From NCBI GenBank assembly GCA_028278625.1, contig JANQDY010000261.1, positions 1 to 64,000 of the forward strand: 64,000 bases of DNA. The letters are read 5' to 3'. Positions 7,383 to 16,871 of this stretch are shown piece after piece. The DNA comes from Thermodesulfobacteriota bacterium. Its GTDB lineage: Bacteria > Desulfobacterota > DSM-4660 > Desulfatiglandales > Desulfatiglandaceae. The position numbers were made by a program, and so were the translations under genes. The notes beneath the pieces were generated by a model. That model did not search any database, was not told the DNA's origin, and saw nothing but the letters and a program-made list of their open reading frames with translations. How positions within the stretch are numbered: position 1 is the first letter of the stretch; every line of letters starts with the position of its first letter.

Positions 7383-10367
7383 TTAGAGTGGTTCAAATTC
7401 ACGTTTGAGCTCGTAGGTTTTACCTTCGTCCTTGGCCTGTGTCAATACTTCCGGGTTCTTTACGGAAGTGGGTTCATCGCTCTCTTTGAGCGGAAGTCCG
7501 GTTGCGGGTGACACGGTTACGGGCCGAAGGCTCAACTGTTCCGGGTTGGACGGACGCAACAATGGATTAAATGCCAGGTCAGCGGGCTGAAGCCTGTTTT
7601 TGAAACCTTCCGTTTCCGAAATGGCCCTGGCCGTATCCATCCAGATGGGGAGTGCTCCTGAAGATCCATAAAGGGTTATGTGATCCCCTTTCATGGGATG
7701 ATTGTCGTCAAAACCCACATAGCTTGAAATAGTGTAGCCGTTGGCGATATCCAGCTGGCCCGTGGTGTCGTCGGGTCCCGGTATCAGGCCCACAAAACTG
7801 GAATTTGTGTAATTGTTGGCCGTACCGGTTTTACCGAAGGACGGAAGCGGGGTGTCATAAACGCGAACCGTTTCTCTGGCCTTTCTGCCGGTTCCCCTTT
7901 CCATGACTTTTCTCAGGATTTCCGATGTCAAGATTGTGACTCTTTTGGGGAGAACTTCTTTAGGTTCAGGCACATACTCCCAGATGGTCTTCCCGTCCCG
8001 GTCAACGATCTTATGGATGATGGGGACCATTTCCGATCCGCCGTTTGCATCCAGCACATATGTCTTACCGGTCAAAAGGGCTTCGTAGGCCAATGCTGCT
8101 TCCATGATGCTGATGGCATTGGGTCCCAGGGGAAATGACAGCACCGGGTCCAGGCGGGTCGATATGCCGATTTTTTTAGAAAGGTAAACAACAAAGCGAA
8201 TATTCACTAAGGTCCTGAAGTCTCTTATCTTGGAGAGGACTTCGAGACTGTACTTCTCTTGGCCCGTGAGTTTCGCGTACTGGCTTTGGGTATGTGTTTC
8301 AAGAAGATCCAGGATGTCGGGCGGTATCAGACCGTCAACCCAATTTTCAGGTGGAGTGGTGTTCTTGAGGTGGAGCAACCGACTAAAATCGTACCGAAGT
8401 AGATCTTGATCCGCCTTTTTTAAGGCAGGCCCGGTGTTTGAAAGGTCAAAATGAAGGCGTCTTACAACATCCAACACATTCTCATGCCCGGAAAAGATAA
8501 TGTCCGTTTCAGCCTGTTTTTTCGCCGTTTCAAAAGCTGATTCCTTGAGGGATTGTTGATCAACCACAATTCCCAGTTGGTCCCGAATGCGCGCCTTGTA
8601 AGCCTCGTAGGATTCATCCGGTTTTTGTCCCAGTCCAACCAGATCCACCACCTGCCGAAATTCACTCATGTTGAGCCGATCCGTCAGGTGGTAGAGGAGC
8701 CAGACTGTTGCCAGGTTTTCGGAGTGGGCCCCGGCCCAGGTCATTGAGACCCTGTCGGTTTTGGGCTCATGGTCGGGTTTGGGGACGTACGCGGTTCCTT
8801 CGAACCGGTAGATATTTCGCGTGTTTTCCAGGGGGTCCAGATTGTTCCATTTCAGTTGAAGGGCCGATGCAAATACCAGGGTTTTGAAAATGGAGCCCAG
8901 TTGCCGTTTTGCATCCGCCGCCCTGTTGAAGTGAATGTTTGAAAACCCCCCCACCATGGATGTGATCATACCCTTGTGGAGGGTTACCACACCCCCTTCA
9001 AGTTCGGGAACCGCCGAGAGCAACAGCTTCACTTCTTTATCCCCTTTGCCAGGATTATCAATACTGGCCATCACCTGTACCGGCACCAGGTCACCCGCAT
9101 GAATGGCTTTAAGAAAAGCCGGCGCATCCTCTTTTCTAAAAGTTGCCCAAGCACCTTTGTTCCCCTTGAGCCAGGCTTCTCCCATCGGTTTTAGGCCATC
9201 ATAGTCGATAAACCCCTCACCGTTTTTCCATTCCACATGGAGGCCTGGGCTTTCGACGCTCGTGTCTATTCGGATGACCCGTGCCAGAAAGGGGAGGGCC
9301 CGGTTGTTGTTCATGCTCTTTTTTAAATCGCCTTTCCAGCGGGACACTGTTTTCGTGGGTGGCGCTACGCTCAGTGCCACATCCATTCGGGGAAGATGTT
9401 TCCTGAGGCTCTGAAGGGCCGCATTCTGGATCTCCCGGTCAACGGAAGTGTAGATACGAATGCCCGATGTTGCGATGTTGTCAACACCCTGTTCCTCCAG
9501 AATCTCTTTAAAATAAGGGGATTCCAGCTGGTTTCGGATATAGTCCAAAATGACGTTCAAACGGTAGGTGATCCGCCCTTCCCTAAATGGCACGGGCTGC
9601 TCTTTTGCACGGTCACATTCGCCTGTGCTGATGTAATTCTGTTCAAGCATTTTGCTGAGCACATAATCTTTTCTCTCTTTGGCCAGCCGTCTGGCGGTCT
9701 CTTTTTCGCCCGGGGTCTTTTTGATGAAAGGGTTATACCGATTGGGCCCTTTGACGGAACCCACGATAAACGCCGCTTCAACCAGATTGAGATCTTGGGG
9801 GTCTTTGTCGAAAAAGTACTGGGCCGCGATTTTGAGACCTTTGCCGTAACCGTTTACAAAGAACTGGTTGGTATACATCTCCAGTATCTCTTCCTTGGAA
9901 TACTCTTTTTCCAGAAGAAAGGCCTGAAACATCTCGTTAAGCTTGGCCTGGTAGGACCGCCTTTCCCTTTTAAAGACATTCTTGGCTGCCTGCTGGGTGA
10001 GCGTGCTGCCCCCCTGAACCACCTGACCCGACCGGATGTTGGCCATGAACGCCCTGATAATGGCTTTGGGGTCAAACCCCCAATGATGGAAGAAATTCTT
10101 GTCTTCGGCTGCAATCAGGGCTTTGATAAATACTTTTGGAATGTCTTCATATTCGATGTACTGGCTGTGGGTTCTTTCAAAAAAGACGCCGATGGGGGTC
10201 TTGCCGTCGGAATAGTACACGGGGCTTTCGGAGTCGATGACCTGCTTAATGGCCCCGCGATTGATCCGATCGGATGTTTCTCTGGTGATTTCGTAATAGA
10301 GATATCCCAAGTAACCCAATGGGACCAGGATCAGGAGACATAAGAACCAGAAGAGTATCCGTTTCAT
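7383..10367 (-). CDS. Class A penicillin-binding protein (transglycosylase/transpeptidase)
   Basis: A 994-residue bifunctional peptidoglycan synthase. One N-terminal membrane helix (4-24) is followed by a GT51 glycosyltransferase with EDKNFFHHWG (Glu88) and QGGSTLTQQ (118-126). The transpeptidase has the three penicillin-binding motifs SIFK (Ser492), SEN (549-551) and KTG (846-848). The distance from SxxK to KTG is long because of an insert of well over 100 helical residues after SEN. It is longer than a typical 750-850 residue PBP1A. It overlaps the ATP-grasp gene by four bases and is followed directly by a lipoprotein gene. Confidence 0.93.
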   Translation of the reverse strand: MKRILFWFLCLLILVPLGYLGYLYYEITRETSDRINRGAIKQVIDSESPVYYSDGKTPIGVFFERTHSQYIEYEDIPKVFIKALIAAEDKNFFHHWGFDPKAIIRAFMANIRSGQVVQGGSTLTQQAAKNVFKRERRSYQAKLNEMFQAFLLEKEYSKEEILEMYTNQFFVNGYGKGLKIAAQYFFDKDPQDLNLVEAAFIVGSVKGPNRYNPFIKKTPGEKETARRLAKERKDYVLSKMLEQNYISTGECDRAKEQPVPFREGRITYRLNVILDYIRNQLESPYFKEILEEQGVDNIATSGIRIYTSVDREIQNAALQSLRKHLPRMDVALSVAPPTKTVSRWKGDLKKSMNNNRALPFLARVIRIDTSVESPGLHVEWKNGEGFIDYDGLKPMGEAWLKGNKGAWATFRKEDAPAFLKAIHAGDLVPVQVMASIDNPGKGDKEVKLLLSAVPELEGGVVTLHKGMITSMVGGFSNIHFNRAADAKRQLGSIFKTLVFASALQLKWNNLDPLENTRNIYRFEGTAYVPKPDHEPKTDRVSMTWAGAHSENLATVWLLYHLTDRLNMSEFRQVVDLVGLGQKPDESYEAYKARIRDQLGIVVDQQSLKESAFETAKKQAETDIIFSGHENVLDVVRRLHFDLSNTGPALKKADQDLLRYDFSRLLHLKNTTPPENWVDGLIPPDILDLLETHTQSQYAKLTGQEKYSLEVLSKIRDFRTLVNIRFVVYLSKKIGISTRLDPVLSFPLGPNAISIMEAALAYEALLTGKTYVLDANGGSEMVPIIHKIVDRDGKTIWEYVPEPKEVLPKRVTILTSEILRKVMERGTGRKARETVRVYDTPLPSFGKTGTANNYTNSSFVGLIPGPDDTTGQLDIANGYTISSYVGFDDNHPMKGDHITLYGSSGALPIWMDTARAISETEGFKNRLQPADLAFNPLLRPSNPEQLSLRPVTVSPATGLPLKESDEPTSVKNPEVLTQAKDEGKTYELKREFEPL

Positions 10368-11173
10368 TTTGTTGTGAGTTCCCCCGCCAGCAGTTTTTCC
10401 CGCAGAATCTTCTTAAGATCAAGCCCTTTTTTTTGGAGTCCCTTACGCCCGTATTTCATGTTGGCTTCGATAACGAGCCATCTTCCCTCATGGAGAATAA
10501 GGTCTATCCCCACATCATTGAACCGGCATTTCCGTGCAGCGTCCTGTGCCGCAAGAACCCCCAATTGTGGAATGCGGCTAAAGCTGATTTGTCCCCCCTG
10601 GCTCAGATTGGTCCTGAAATCGTCCCGTGGGCTGATGCGCCAGTAGGCAATGATCGGTTGGTAATTGACCAGCACCACCCGCAGGTCCCGCTCGTGGGGC
10701 AGGTATTCTTGTATATAGGCGATTTTGGTAAGCCTCAGATAGGCCTCCAACTCCCGACGGGTGCTGATCAAATAGACCCCCCTTCCCCGTGCCGAAGACC
10801 GGGGCAGTTTGCCGATAAAGGGAAAACGAAAATGGTTCAGGATTTCCCCATGGTGTCGGCGATAAAAGATCCGTGTGCGGGGATGAGGGATGCCCAGCAT
10901 GTAGAACAGGGTGGTCTGCTTAATTTTTTCGTCCGCATATAGATATGTTTCAAGGTTTGGGAAAATGGTTTTACCCATGGTGGTGAGGAACTGGGCGTAA
11001 TTCAATGTTGGGTACAAAATAAGGCCGGATGTTCTCATGAGGGTCTGTTCCTCAAAGGTGTAATCGTGGAAGTTCGGTTTCACCCCCAGGGTCCTGACTT
11101 CAGGGACACCCGATAGCCGGCTGCCGATGGCCGGGTAGATGCAATGGGTGCGGTCTACGATTTTGATATCCAT
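10364..11173 (-). CDS. ATP-grasp protein, RimK-like
   Basis: A 269-residue ATP-grasp protein resembling RimK-type ligases, which join an amine to a carboxylate with ATP. Visible pieces are the lysine-bearing strand FPFIGKLPRSSARGRG (about 118-133), YIQEYLPHERDLRVVLV in the centre, FRTNLSQGG, and the Mg-binding VIEANMKYGRKGL near the C-terminus, where the Asn of the canonical E-x-N motif is present. It overlaps mtaD upstream by 19 bases and the PBP downstream by 4, which indicates translational coupling. The substrate is unknown; the neighbouring wall enzyme makes a cell-wall or small-peptide substrate possible. Confidence 0.75.
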   Translation of the reverse strand: MDIKIVDRTHCIYPAIGSRLSGVPEVRTLGVKPNFHDYTFEEQTLMRTSGLILYPTLNYAQFLTTMGKTIFPNLETYLYADEKIKQTTLFYMLGIPHPRTRIFYRRHHGEILNHFRFPFIGKLPRSSARGRGVYLISTRRELEAYLRLTKIAYIQEYLPHERDLRVVLVNYQPIIAYWRISPRDDFRTNLSQGGQISFSRIPQLGVLAAQDAARKCRFNDVGIDLILHEGRWLVIEANMKYGRKGLQKKGLDLKKILREKLLAGELTTK

Positions 11174-12474
11174 TTTCTGACATCCGCGGCTTTTTCCGTG
11201 GCCCGTGCCATGACCTCTTGGAGGTCAAGGGTCAGCAGTCGACGGTTTTCCATGACCAACCGGCCGTTGATGATACTGTGTGTTACGTCCTGGCCCCTGG
11301 CGGCGTAAACCAAATGTGAAAAAGGATTGTACATGGGTGTGAGATGCGGTTTGTTGGTGTCAACCAAAATGATATCCGCCTTTTTTCCTGTTTCAAGGGA
11401 TCCGGTGATATGGCTTAAACCCAGGGCTTTCGCTCCTTGGATGGTGGCCATTTTGAGGACTGTCAAGGCGTCCATGACGGTGGGGTCCATGGTCTTTACC
11501 TTGTGGAGTTTGGCTGCCGTGTCCATTTCAGTGAAAAGATCCATATTGTTGTTGGACGCGCAGCCGTCGGTACCCAGGCCCACGGTCATCCCTTGGGCAA
11601 TCATTTGGGGCACGGGTGCGATGCCGGAACCGAGCTTCATGTTGCTCTCAGGGTTGTGAACCACTCTGATGCCGTGCTCGGTCATTCTCTCAATCTCAGA
11701 GGGACTTAAATGGACGGCGTGATCGACGATGAGATGGGGTCCGGCAATATTCAAGGCTTCAAGATGTTCCAGCGGCGTTCTGCCGTATCTCTTCTCAATT
11801 TCCGCCACCTCGGCCAGTGTCTCGGCAAAATGGATGATCAGGGGTGTTTGGTGATCCAATGCCATGCGGTTTGCCCTTAGAAGCAGTTCGGGACTACAGG
11901 TGAAAAGGGCGTGGGGTTCCACCGCAATTGATACCAGGGGGTTGTCTTTCCACTTGTTAATGAGCCTTTCCGTATAAGCGAATCCGTTTTCCAGATCGCC
12001 GTAGTTGGGAGAGGGAAAGTCATAGAGCACTTCACCCACCAGGGAGCGAAGACCCGATTTGAAAGCGGCTTCCGCCACCTGATCTTCAAAGAGGTACATA
12101 TCACAGAAGCAGGTGGTCCCCGAAAGAATCATCTCGGCGCAGGCCAAAAGAGTGCCGTTGTAAACGAAATCGGGGTCCATGTTCTTTTCAACGGGAAAAA
12201 TGTATCCGTTCAGCCATTCCATGAGGGGTAGGTCGTCCGCCAGCCCTTTAAATAGGCTCATGGCCGCGTGGGTATGACCGTTTATGAGCCCCGGAAGGAT
12301 AAGCCCCCCTTCCGCATCAATGATCTTGGTTGCCCGACAGTCTGAGGCGGCGTGATCACCCACGTAGGCGATGGCGTCTCCTGCCACGCACAAAACACCG
12401 TTATGAATGATCCTGCTCCGGGGATCCATGGTTAGAAGGGTACCGTTTTCTATTTTCAGGTCAAATGTGGTCAT
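11155..12474 (-). CDS. mtaD: 5-methylthioadenosine/S-adenosylhomocysteine deaminase
   Basis: A 439-residue zinc amidohydrolase of the MtaD/Atz-TRZ group, which deaminates MTA, SAH or related nucleosides to inosine forms. The signature NGHTHAAMSLFKGLADD (about 65-81), AVEPHALFTCSPELL, IHFAET, HNPESNMKLGSGIAPV and LGTDGCASNNNMD are all present and in order. Length is normal for the family. It overlaps the aconitase gene by 4 bases and the ATP-grasp gene by 19. With guaD it is one of two purine-type deaminases in this 11-kb stretch. Confidence 0.9.
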   Translation of the reverse strand: MTTFDLKIENGTLLTMDPRSRIIHNGVLCVAGDAIAYVGDHAASDCRATKIIDAEGGLILPGLINGHTHAAMSLFKGLADDLPLMEWLNGYIFPVEKNMDPDFVYNGTLLACAEMILSGTTCFCDMYLFEDQVAEAAFKSGLRSLVGEVLYDFPSPNYGDLENGFAYTERLINKWKDNPLVSIAVEPHALFTCSPELLLRANRMALDHQTPLIIHFAETLAEVAEIEKRYGRTPLEHLEALNIAGPHLIVDHAVHLSPSEIERMTEHGIRVVHNPESNMKLGSGIAPVPQMIAQGMTVGLGTDGCASNNNMDLFTEMDTAAKLHKVKTMDPTVMDALTVLKMATIQGAKALGLSHITGSLETGKKADIILVDTNKPHLTPMYNPFSHLVYAARGQDVTHSIINGRLVMENRRLLTLDLQEVMARATEKAADVRKWISKS

Positions 12475-14747
12475 GCCGAACCCCTAGCGCCAGTTTCCAG
12501 TTTCACGCCCCTTGCCGTATTGAGTGCTGATCCCGCCTTGAACCATTCGATTTGCTCTTCGGTCAGGGTGTGATGAAGGAAAATCTCGATGGATTGTCCT
12601 CCCTTTGGCCCAATGACCGCACGAACCGGCTCGCCGGGTGTGAGGGCTGCGAGATTCATGAGGCTAATGCGGTCGTCAATGTTAATAATGTCGTAATCCG
12701 AAGGATCCGTGAAAGCTAAAGGCAATATGCCCTGTTTCTTGAGATTGGCTTCATGAATCCTGGCAAAGGAGCGCGTGATGACCGCCTTTGCGCCAAGAAA
12801 ACGGGGGCTCATGGCCGCATGCTCCCGGCTCGATCCTTCCCCGTAGTTCTCGTCTCCCACGATGACGAATCCGCCGCAGCGCCTGCTGTAGATTTCCGCA
12901 AGCCTCCAGAGTCTGATCCCTGTGTTGCCGGAGAGGATGTCGGTGCCGCGACCGGTTTCACCGGTAAAGGCGTTTTGTGCCCCGGCCAGCAAATTTCGCG
13001 AGATATTTGTCAGATGTCCCCGGTATTTCAGCCAATCACCGCCCGGAGAGATATGGTCAGTGGTGGTTTTCCCTGAGGTTTTTATGAGAATGGGCAGATT
13101 CAAAAAGTCTTTTCCGTCCCATGGGGGAAAGGGCTTGAGCAGCTCAAGCCTATTCGAATCAGGATCGATCTTCACGGGAAAGGACCCGTCTTCCGCGGTT
13201 ATAGGGGTATAAGCGGATCTATAATGCGTGAGACCCAATTCAGGAAGGGGTGGCACATCGGGCGGCGTCAGATAAAAGGCAACTCCATCCGGGCTCACCA
13301 GGGGATCGGTTTCCGGATTAAACCCCACATCCCCTGAAAGTGCCAGTGCCGCGGCCATCAGGGGAGAGGTGAGAAACGCCAGGGTTTCGGGATTACCGTC
13401 ATTTCGCGCTTTGAAGTTCCGGTTGAAGGTGGTGAACATGATGTTTTTCTTCCTCCCGTTGGCATCCTTTCGATCCCACTGTCCAATACAGGGACCGCAG
13501 GAAGCCGCAAGTATCACGGCACCCGCATCTTTAAGTTTCCGTAATATTCCGTCCCGTTTGATGGTTTCGTAGATCTGTTCCGATCCCGGTGACAGCATGA
13601 AAGGGACTTTCACCCGGCAGCCGTGATGCATCCCCTGCTCAAGGATGTGGGCCGTAGCGCAAAGATCCGAATAAGAGGAATTGGTGCAGGATCCAATGAG
13701 GACGGCGGATACCTTCCCGGGCCATTTTTCCCCTCGAACAACCCTACCAAAATCCGCAACCTTAGTGACACGATCGGGGCTGAAGGGGCCGGCATGGGCC
13801 GGTTTGATGGTGCTGAGATCCAGTTCCAGGTACTGGTCGTAAACCTGTTCGGGATTGGTGGTGCAGATGTCATCACGGCGAAGGATTTCCGAGAGGTTGT
13901 GGGCGGATGCGGCATCCTTTTCACGGCCGGTGCTCTTCAAATACCGGGTCATGCTGTCATCAAAGACAAAGACAGAGGTAGTGGCCCCCAGTTCAGCGCC
14001 CATGTTGGTGATGGTGGCCTTCTCCGTGGCCGAAAGGGCTTTGGCACCTTCACCAAAGTATTCAAAGATCTTCCCGGTACCTCCCTTCACGCTGAAGCGG
14101 TTCAGCATCTCCAGGATGACATCCTTGGCCGATGCCCAGCCGGTCAATCGTCCCGTGAGGTTGACCCCCACCAATCTGGGAAATGTGGTTTCCCACGACA
14201 GCCCCGCCATGACTTCCGCCGCGTCGGCACCCCCCACACCGATGGAGATCATCCCGAGACCACCGGCGTTGGGGGTGTGGGAGTCGGTGCCGATCATCAG
14301 TCCCCCCGGAAAGGCGTAGTTTTCAAAAATCACCTGGTGTATGATGCCGGACCCCGGTCCCCAAAAGCCAATGCCGTATTTCATGGCGGCGGAGGATAGG
14401 AAATCGTATACTTCTTTGTTGACATCGATGGCTTCCTCAAGATCCCCAAGAGCGCCCATTCCCGCGCGGATAAGATGATCACAATGAATGGTGGCTTTTA
14501 CGAGGGTTTTTTTCCGCCCGGTCTGCATGAATTGAAGCATGGCCATCTGGGCGGTTGCGTCCTGCATTGCCACACGATCGGGAAGAAGGGCGATGGGCTC
14601 CTTTCCCCTGCGCAATTGCCGGGAGGCCTTTCCATGGGCCTCATGCAGAAAAAGGATCTTTTCCGCGTAGGAGAGGCCACGGCCCATTTCGCGACGTTTT
14701 AGAGATACGATTTCCCAGGCTTTTTCAAGGTCTAAAGGGCCACTCAT
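12471..14747 (-). CDS. acn: Aconitate hydratase, mitochondrial type
   Basis: A 758-residue aconitase that interconverts citrate and isocitrate in the TCA cycle. The [4Fe-4S] ligands are Cys354 (GSCTNSS), Cys417 and Cys420 (SCGPCIG); the 63- and 3-residue spacings equal those of mitochondrial aconitase. The swivel domain at the C-terminus has NYGEGSSREHAA. Length and motifs fit the mitochondrial-type branch rather than AcnA/IRP or AcnB. GGAG about 10 bases upstream supports the ATG. It is the first gene of the overlapping acn-mtaD-ATP-grasp-PBP run. Confidence 0.93.
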   Translation of the reverse strand: MSGPLDLEKAWEIVSLKRREMGRGLSYAEKILFLHEAHGKASRQLRRGKEPIALLPDRVAMQDATAQMAMLQFMQTGRKKTLVKATIHCDHLIRAGMGALGDLEEAIDVNKEVYDFLSSAAMKYGIGFWGPGSGIIHQVIFENYAFPGGLMIGTDSHTPNAGGLGMISIGVGGADAAEVMAGLSWETTFPRLVGVNLTGRLTGWASAKDVILEMLNRFSVKGGTGKIFEYFGEGAKALSATEKATITNMGAELGATTSVFVFDDSMTRYLKSTGREKDAASAHNLSEILRRDDICTTNPEQVYDQYLELDLSTIKPAHAGPFSPDRVTKVADFGRVVRGEKWPGKVSAVLIGSCTNSSYSDLCATAHILEQGMHHGCRVKVPFMLSPGSEQIYETIKRDGILRKLKDAGAVILAASCGPCIGQWDRKDANGRKKNIMFTTFNRNFKARNDGNPETLAFLTSPLMAAALALSGDVGFNPETDPLVSPDGVAFYLTPPDVPPLPELGLTHYRSAYTPITAEDGSFPVKIDPDSNRLELLKPFPPWDGKDFLNLPILIKTSGKTTTDHISPGGDWLKYRGHLTNISRNLLAGAQNAFTGETGRGTDILSGNTGIRLWRLAEIYSRRCGGFVIVGDENYGEGSSREHAAMSPRFLGAKAVITRSFARIHEANLKKQGILPLAFTDPSDYDIINIDDRISLMNLAALTPGEPVRAVIGPKGGQSIEIFLHHTLTEEQIEWFKAGSALNTARGVKLETGARGSA

Positions 14748-14812
14748 CGTTGTTTTCTCCTGTTAATGCATGTCTCATAGGGCAAGACTTCCGCCAGGCC
14801 ACCGATGAACTG

Positions 14813-15679
14813 TCAAACTTGGGCAGTGATCTTCATCTCTTCACTAATCATCCGTTTAACGAATTGCCGGGCCTCCGTCACCAAAGAAACCGGGTTTTCA
14901 TTTCCCGCATGGTCAGCCCACATTTCAATGGTCAGGGGACCCGAAAATCCTATCTCACCCAATTTTTTGAATACCTCTCGAAATGGAACATGCCCTTTAT
15001 CAAAAGGAACCCCTCTCACGGTTCCTGGTGTGGCGTCTTTCACATGTATTGCCACCAGATGGGTTTTGGCCAGTTGGAGTTCTTTGGCGGGTTCATATCC
15101 TGCCGCCAACAGGTTCCCCATATCGGGATACAACCGGAACCAGGGAGAGTTCAGTTCTCTCATCACGCGCATGGCCTTGGCCATGGAATCCACAAATGGC
15201 GTATCAACATTTTCAAGACCGAGCATTATGCCAAAACGGCTGGCCCACCGAACCCCCTGCCGCAGGCCCTTCAGAAACCTTGCTTGGCTCTGTTCGTTGC
15301 TGGGCTCATAGAATGCATCATATCCGTTTATTTGGACGATGCGCAACCCGAATCTTGCTGCAAATAGGATGGCCTTTTTAAGAATGACCAGGCCCTGTTC
15401 ACGAATCTGAGGATCAGCACTTCCCAGAGGATATTTCCTGTGAGCACTGAGACACATCGTCATGACGGGCACTTTGGTTTTTTCCATGGCCTTAAAAAAG
15501 GCCGTCTGTTTGGAAGGGGACCAATCCAATCTGGCCAAACGGAACTCAGTTTCGTCGATGGAAATCTCAACAAAATCGTATCCGGCCCTGGCTGCCGTCT
15601 CAAGCCTCGACTCCCAGGGCATGTCGTTGGGCAAGGCTTTTTCATACAACCCCATAAGCATGGCACTCTCCGTATTCAT
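14813..15679 (-). CDS. ulaE: L-ribulose-5-phosphate 3-epimerase (UlaE/SgaU family)
   Basis: A 288-residue TIM-barrel sugar-phosphate epimerase. It matches the UlaE pattern from end to end: GLYEKALP near the N-terminus, FVEISIDETEFRLARLDW, CLSAHRKYPLGS, VQINGYDAFY, LGLENVDTPF, PWFRLYPDMGNL and HVKDATPG. UlaE converts L-xylulose-5-phosphate to L-ribulose-5-phosphate during ascorbate or related pentose use. GGGAGG lies 8 bases before the ATG at 15679; an internal ATG at 15661 is less likely. No other ula gene is in the window, so its pathway is unclear; the divergent polyol-type dehydrogenase could be a partner. Confidence 0.85.
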   Translation of the reverse strand: MNTESAMLMGLYEKALPNDMPWESRLETAARAGYDFVEISIDETEFRLARLDWSPSKQTAFFKAMEKTKVPVMTMCLSAHRKYPLGSADPQIREQGLVILKKAILFAARFGLRIVQINGYDAFYEPSNEQSQARFLKGLRQGVRWASRFGIMLGLENVDTPFVDSMAKAMRVMRELNSPWFRLYPDMGNLLAAGYEPAKELQLAKTHLVAIHVKDATPGTVRGVPFDKGHVPFREVFKKLGEIGFSGPLTIEMWADHAGNENPVSLVTEARQFVKRMISEEMKITAQV

Positions 15680-15724
15680 TCTGTTTTCCTCCCGCCTTAT
15701 TCCACCATAATAGCATGGAAAGAC

Positions 15725-15734
15725 CCCTTAAGGG
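15725..15734. promoter_or_regulatory. Perfect palindrome in divergent promoter region
   Basis: CCCTTAAGGG is a perfect 10-base palindrome between the divergent epimerase and dehydrogenase genes. It could be an operator half-site pair, but one short palindrome is weak evidence. Confidence 0.22.
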
Positions 15735-15751
15735 AATGAGATCCCATTTTC

Positions 15752-15780
15752 TTGACTTTTAAAAGATAGTTCATTAGGTT
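15752..15780 (+). promoter_or_regulatory. Possible sigma-70 promoter for dehydrogenase operon
   Basis: TTGACT and TAGGTT are separated by 17 bases, upstream of the dehydrogenase start at 15812. The -35 is good and the -10 is poor. Confidence 0.3.
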
Positions 15781-15811
15781 GTCGGAAACCAAAAAAGAGC
15801 GAGGTGAAAAT

Positions 15812-16846
15812 ATGAAGGGTCTGGCAAAGACACAAGCCGGAGAAGGGTTTCTGGAAATCATTGATGTGGCGGAACCTCAGGCAAAGGACGATGAAGTTCT
15901 TATCGGTGTTAAAATAGCGGGAGTATGCGGAACCGATCTGCACATCGAAGAAGGACGGTTCCACAGCAACCCGCCCGTCATCCTAGGCCATGAGTTTTTT
16001 GGTGAGATTATTGAAGCCGGAAGAAATGTCACCGATTTCAAACCGGGGGACCGCGTCGTGGCAATGGCACACAAGGGCGGATGCGGTGACTGTCCCAATT
16101 GTCAGAGAGGTGAAGTGGAATTATGCCGGCAAAAAAGGGCCATCGGGTATAGAATTCATGGCTGCTTTGCGCCTTACCTCACGCTGCCGGCCTCTTCTCT
16201 TCTGCATGTTCCCGACAATGTCTCAGATGAGCACGCCGCTCTCACCGAGCCCGTTGCCATTGTCATGAAAGGATTGGGGGAGAAATGCCGGATTGCGCCC
16301 GAGGATTTTGTGGTGGTCCTGGGCTGCGGACCCATCGGACTTCTGGCAGCAGCCGTTGCAAAGGCAGAGGGAGCGGGCACGGTTATCATCACCGGAACGG
16401 ATGCGGATGAGCGAATCAGATTGGACGCCGCCCGAAAGATGGGTATCGATTACGCCCTGAATGTGGAAAAGGTGGATGTGGTTAAGAAAGTGGGCGAGCT
16501 GACCAACGGCCTAGGGGCCGACGTGGTCGTTGAGGCGAGCGGCGCGGGTCCGGCCATCGGACAGATCTTCGACCTGGTTCGCATCAATGGAAGGGTCTGT
16601 GCGCTGGGGCTCACGGGGCAGGAAACCGTCCCCTTTCCCTGGGATGGGGCACTCTTAAAAGCTGCAGACGTGAATTTTAGTGCCAGTTCCAATTGGACCA
16701 GCTGGAAAAGGGCCATTTCCATCCTTGCCAACCATAAAATCAACATGGATCCGCTGATTACGGGAACCTTCCCCATTTCGGAATGGAAAGAAGCCTTTGG
16801 GCTCTTAAGACGATCGGAGGCCATTAAAGTACTGTTGGTTCCATAG
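15812..16846 (+). CDS. Zinc-dependent medium-chain alcohol/polyol dehydrogenase
   Basis: A 344-residue MDR-family dehydrogenase. The catalytic zinc site is Cys39 (GVCGTDLH) with His60-Glu61 (GHEF). The structural zinc is held by Cys91, Cys94, Cys97 and Cys105. The NAD(P) fold shows GCGPIGLLAA. It resembles sorbitol, L-iditol and threonine dehydrogenases; the precise alcohol is not determinable. The ATG at 15812 is chosen because GAGGTG precedes it by 6 bases; a TTG at 15779 would overlap the promoter. The thioesterase gene follows 25 bases after its stop. Confidence 0.88.
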   Translation: MKGLAKTQAGEGFLEIIDVAEPQAKDDEVLIGVKIAGVCGTDLHIEEGRFHSNPPVILGHEFFGEIIEAGRNVTDFKPGDRVVAMAHKGGCGDCPNCQRGEVELCRQKRAIGYRIHGCFAPYLTLPASSLLHVPDNVSDEHAALTEPVAIVMKGLGEKCRIAPEDFVVVLGCGPIGLLAAAVAKAEGAGTVIITGTDADERIRLDAARKMGIDYALNVEKVDVVKKVGELTNGLGADVVVEASGAGPAIGQIFDLVRINGRVCALGLTGQETVPFPWDGALLKAADVNFSASSNWTSWKRAISILANHKINMDPLITGTFPISEWKEAFGLLRRSEAIKVLLVP

Positions 16847-16871
16847 GGTGGTGTTTGGAAAGGAAGCGGAC

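Noticed and set aside
9396..10343. Long open frame of over 300 codons on the plus strand opposite the PBP gene
   Set aside because: The minus-strand PBP has all catalytic motifs; the opposite frame has no recognisable domain or ribosome site and is a by-product of codon bias.
13623..14399. Plus-strand open frame opposite aconitase
   Set aside because: It lies entirely inside a gene with intact iron-sulfur ligands and has no independent support.
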